NCBI RefSeq assembly: GCF_019634845.1
Contig: NZ_JAHCAQ010000005.1
Coordinates: 62,001 to 126,000 of the forward strand
Source: Dokdonella sp.
GTDB taxonomy: Bacteria > Pseudomonadota > Gammaproteobacteria > Xanthomonadales > Rhodanobacteraceae
Direction: 5' to 3'
DNA: 64,000 nt
The position numbers and the translations under genes were made by a program. This document shows, in pieces, positions 61,906 to 64,000 of this stretch. Under the pieces are notes generated by a model. That model was not told where the DNA came from, ran no database searches, and was given only the letters and a program-made list of their open reading frames with translations. Position 1 is the first letter of the stretch; each line of letters starts with the position of its first letter.

Positions 61906-62625
61906 TCACAGTTCCTGCACGTCGCTGCGGCGCGAACGGCGGATCAGCCAGGCCACGCCGCGCAGGTCGGCGATGCCGACGAGGGCGCGGTTGAGGTTGT
62001 TGTACTTGGACACGCCTGCGCTGCGCGGACGGTGGTTGACCGGCACCGACTGCACCTGCCAGCCGGCGCGCTGCATGAGTGCGGGCAGGTAGCGATGCAT
62101 GTGGTCGAAATACGGCAGGTCGAGGAAGGCTGCGCGCTCGAACAGCTTGATGCCGCAGCCGGTGTCGGGAGTAGCGTCGCGCAGCAGGCGCGAGCGGATC
62201 GCGTTGGCCCACTTCGAGGCCCAGCGCTTGCTGCCCGAATCCTGCCGCTTCACGCGCCAGCCCGCGAACAGCCTGATCGCATCGGAGGCGCCGGCGTCGC
62301 GGATCGCGAGCAGGCGCGGAATGTCGGCCGGATCGTTCTGGCCATCGCCATCGAGCGTGGCGATCCACGCCCCGCGCGCGGCCTTGACGCCATTGCGGAT
62401 CGCCGTGCTCTGCCCGCACTGGCGGAGGTGGCCGATCACGCGCAGTTCGGGCGTGGTGTCCTTGAGCCGGCGCAGCACGTCGCGCGAGTCGTCGCTGCTC
62501 GCATCGTCGACATAGACGATTTCGAAGTCCACGCGACCACGCAGCGCAGCGACGATCTCGGCGACCAGCGGCGCGATGTTGTCGCGCTCGTTGTACACCG
62601 GCACGACCACGGACAGCTCGGACAT
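61906..62625 (-). CDS. GT2 family glycosyltransferase (dolichol/polyprenyl-phosphate mannosyltransferase-like)
   Basis: A 239-residue family 2 glycosyltransferase. SVVVPVYNERDNIAPLV is the nucleotide-sugar binding start, the metal-binding DxD is in ATLDGDGQNDP, and QCGQSTAIRNGVKAARG is characteristic of the DPM1/ArnC group. There are no C-terminal transmembrane spans as in ArnC, so it is the soluble DPM1-like type. It would transfer a sugar to polyprenyl phosphate or an equivalent acceptor. It is followed by the DUF6445 gene. Confidence 0.88.
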   Translation of the reverse strand: MSELSVVVPVYNERDNIAPLVAEIVAALRGRVDFEIVYVDDASSDDSRDVLRRLKDTTPELRVIGHLRQCGQSTAIRNGVKAARGAWIATLDGDGQNDPADIPRLLAIRDAGASDAIRLFAGWRVKRQDSGSKRWASKWANAIRSRLLRDATPDTGCGIKLFERAAFLDLPYFDHMHRYLPALMQRAGWQVQSVPVNHRPRSAGVSKYNNLNRALVGIADLRGVAWLIRRSRRSDVQEL

Positions 62626-62749
62626 CGATGCGGACTTGGACGGGAAAGGGGGCGATTATCGCAAAAGCCCGCACGCGCGGCGCCTGCCAGGCCGAGGCAC
62701 GCGGTCGCAGGCGCCATGGCGCCGCCGCGGGCGCAACGCGCCGCGACGC

Positions 62750-63478
62750 CTACAGCGTCCCGCGCGCGGCCGTGCGCGGTCCTTCCAGCGCATTGCGCCA
62801 GGCCGCCTCGATGCCGTCGAAGTCGCGATCCTCGCGCGCGAGCATGACCAGCGCGCCGTCGGCCAGCGGCACGATGCGGCCGACCAGGCCGTCACGGTGG
62901 AAATCGACACAGGCATCGACCTTGCGCCCGCGCAGGTAGAGCACGCTGACCGGGCCGGCGGACGAGTCCATGACCATGTGCAGGCCATCGCTGCCGCCGA
63001 CCGAGCAGTTGGCGAGATAGGCAATGCCGCTGGGCGGCGCTGCCAGCAGGTGCAGGCCGTGGGCGTCGAATGCCGCCTCGATTCTCGCTTCGGGCAGCGG
63101 CTGGCGGGCCTGCAATGCGGCCGCTTCGTGCTCCGCGGTCACGTGCGCGGTGGCCTGTGCCGGCAGCGAATGGGCATCGCGCCACTGCACGATGCCCAGC
63201 GCCAGGGCCAGCGCCGCCGCGGCCGCCAGCGCCAGCCACCGCGGTGCACGCCGGCGCCGCAGCGGCGCCGCAGCAGCGGCGCGACGCTGCGCCGCGATCA
63301 GCTGCGCGGCGAGGTCGACCGGCACCGGAACCGCCAGCGCAGCCGCGAGCGCCTGGCCGAAACCGGCATCGAAGCCGAAGGCACGCGCGCAGTCACTGCA
63401 TGTCTGCAGGTGCTCCCAGACCAGCGCATCGCAGTCGGCGGCGGCCTGCAGTTGCCGCCGTACATCAAGGCAGTCCAT
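62750..63478 (-). CDS. Membrane anti-sigma factor (DUF3379-type)
   Basis: A 242-residue protein. The N-terminal zinc-binding anti-sigma pattern is clear: HLQTCSDC (HxxxCxxC, about 23-30) with Cys3 nearby. One span (about 82-97) separates it from a C-terminal periplasmic domain (about 110-235) of DUF3379 type. Its start overlaps the sigma factor gene by 14 bp, so the two are translationally coupled. It should hold the sigma factor inactive at the membrane until an envelope or metal-related signal arrives. Confidence 0.87.
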   Translation of the reverse strand: MDCLDVRRQLQAAADCDALVWEHLQTCSDCARAFGFDAGFGQALAAALAVPVPVDLAAQLIAAQRRAAAAAPLRRRRAPRWLALAAAAALALALGIVQWRDAHSLPAQATAHVTAEHEAAALQARQPLPEARIEAAFDAHGLHLLAAPPSGIAYLANCSVGGSDGLHMVMDSSAGPVSVLYLRGRKVDACVDFHRDGLVGRIVPLADGALVMLAREDRDFDGIEAAWRNALEGPRTAARGTL

Positions 63479-64000
63479 CGTTGTCCTCCTGCGTGGCGCC
63501 TTCGAGCATCGCCTTGAGGCGTTGCCGCGCGCGGAACACCTGCGTCATCACGGCGGTTTCGGTGCTGCCGAGCTGGCGTGCGATCTCGGCTAGCGAGAAG
63601 CCGCCGAGCACCTGCAGCACGAGTGGCTCGCGGTACTTGGGCTCGAGCCTGGCGATCGCGGCGCGCAGCGCGGCCTGATCGTGCCGAGCTTCCGGTCCGG
63701 GGCCGGCATCGAGCAGGTCGAGATCGTCGATATCGACGCTCGGCATCGGCTTGCGCTCGTAAAGGCGCGCGTGTTCGCGGCGCAGGATCGTCAGCAGCCA
63801 GGCCTTGGCCGCAGCGCCATCGCGCAGGCTGTCGAGGGCGCGCCAGGCGCGCAGGAAGGTTTCCTGCACGAGATCCTGGGCCAGCGCCTCCTGGCCGCAC
63901 AGCCAGTAGGCGTGGCGATAGAGTTCGGCCGAATGCGTGTGCACGAGTTGTTCGAATTGCGCCTGGTGTCGACCCAACGCAGTCGCAGACCGGCCAGTCG
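63465..64000 (-). CDS. ECF RNA polymerase sigma factor (5' end runs off the window)
   Basis: An extracytoplasmic function sigma factor of at least 170 residues. Region 2 shows LYRHAYWLCGQEALAQDLVQETFLRAWRAL, and region 4 LEPKYREPLVLQVLGGFSLAEIARQLGSTETAVMTQVFRARQRL. The first in-frame start inside the window is TTG at 63977, which gives a complete region 2; but the frame stays open to the right edge, so the real start may lie beyond 64000. Targets are not visible in the window. It is co-expressed with the anti-sigma factor downstream. Confidence 0.88.
   Translation of the reverse strand, partial: TGRSATALGRHQAQFEQLVHTHSAELYRHAYWLCGQEALAQDLVQETFLRAWRALDSLRDGAAAKAWLLTILRREHARLYERKPMPSVDIDDLDLLDAGPGPEARHDQAALRAAIARLEPKYREPLVLQVLGGFSLAEIARQLGSTETAVMTQVFRARQRLKAMLEGATQEDNDGLP

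Overview
The window is about 64 kb of very GC-rich DNA, densely coding on both strands. There is no rRNA, tRNA, CRISPR array, insertion sequence or prophage that I can recognise. Gene content and order point to a gammaproteobacterium of the Xanthomonadales (Lysobacterales), most likely near Rhodanobacteraceae genera such as Dokdonella or Rudaea. The clues are lysM-dprA-topA-tsaC order, polA beside a DUF2782 gene, an ECF sigma factor with a DUF3379-type anti-sigma factor, and secreted proteins carrying an IF-x-x-x-F/M-D/E motif. The genus is inference from recognition only.

Layout. 0.5-12.5 kb: a LysM protein, dprA, an insertion of a membrane-bound winged-helix/TPR regulator and a secreted peptidoglycan-binding M15-like protein, then topA, a small zinc-ribbon membrane protein, tsaC and an AMP-forming ligase. 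12.8-17.9 kb: polA, a tandem pair of secreted paralogs of unknown function, and a DUF2782 protein. 18-23.6 kb: a complete hydroxyproline degradation cluster (FAD dehydrogenase, PAS-AraC regulator, epimerase, deaminase, semialdehyde dehydrogenase) arranged around one divergent promoter region. 23.7-26.5 kb: dusB and a secreted HAF-repeat protein.

26.7-38.1 kb is an acetate-utilisation locus: an MHS-type MFS transporter, a coiled-coil porin, acetyl-CoA synthetase, the response regulator CrbR and the transporter-fused hybrid kinase CrbS. An ABC transporter pair of unknown substrate sits inside it. 38.2-47.5 kb: DedA, a nucleoside transporter/PfkB kinase operon, an LtaS-like sulfatase, an LpxO-like hydroxylase, trpS, an exported unknown protein and mutM. 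47.6-51.6 kb: YbjQ and a translationally coupled GldA/GldF/GldG-like ABC operon. 51.7-57.8 kb: a fatty acid desaturase, a two-component pair whose kinase has lost the usual ATP-binding motifs, a second LtaS-like sulfatase and a DUF347-repeat membrane protein. 57.9-64 kb: rpmB-rpmG, ppc, a DUF6445/GT2 pair, and an anti-sigma/sigma pair running off the right edge.

The three best-connected modules are hydroxyproline to 2-oxoglutarate (18-23.6 kb), acetate scavenging under CrbSR (26.7-38.1 kb), and an envelope-linked region (51.7-57.8 kb) where an unusual two-component system faces a membrane sulfatase. The least explained parts are the tandem secreted paralogs, the regulator/peptidase insertion between dprA and topA, and the degenerate kinase.
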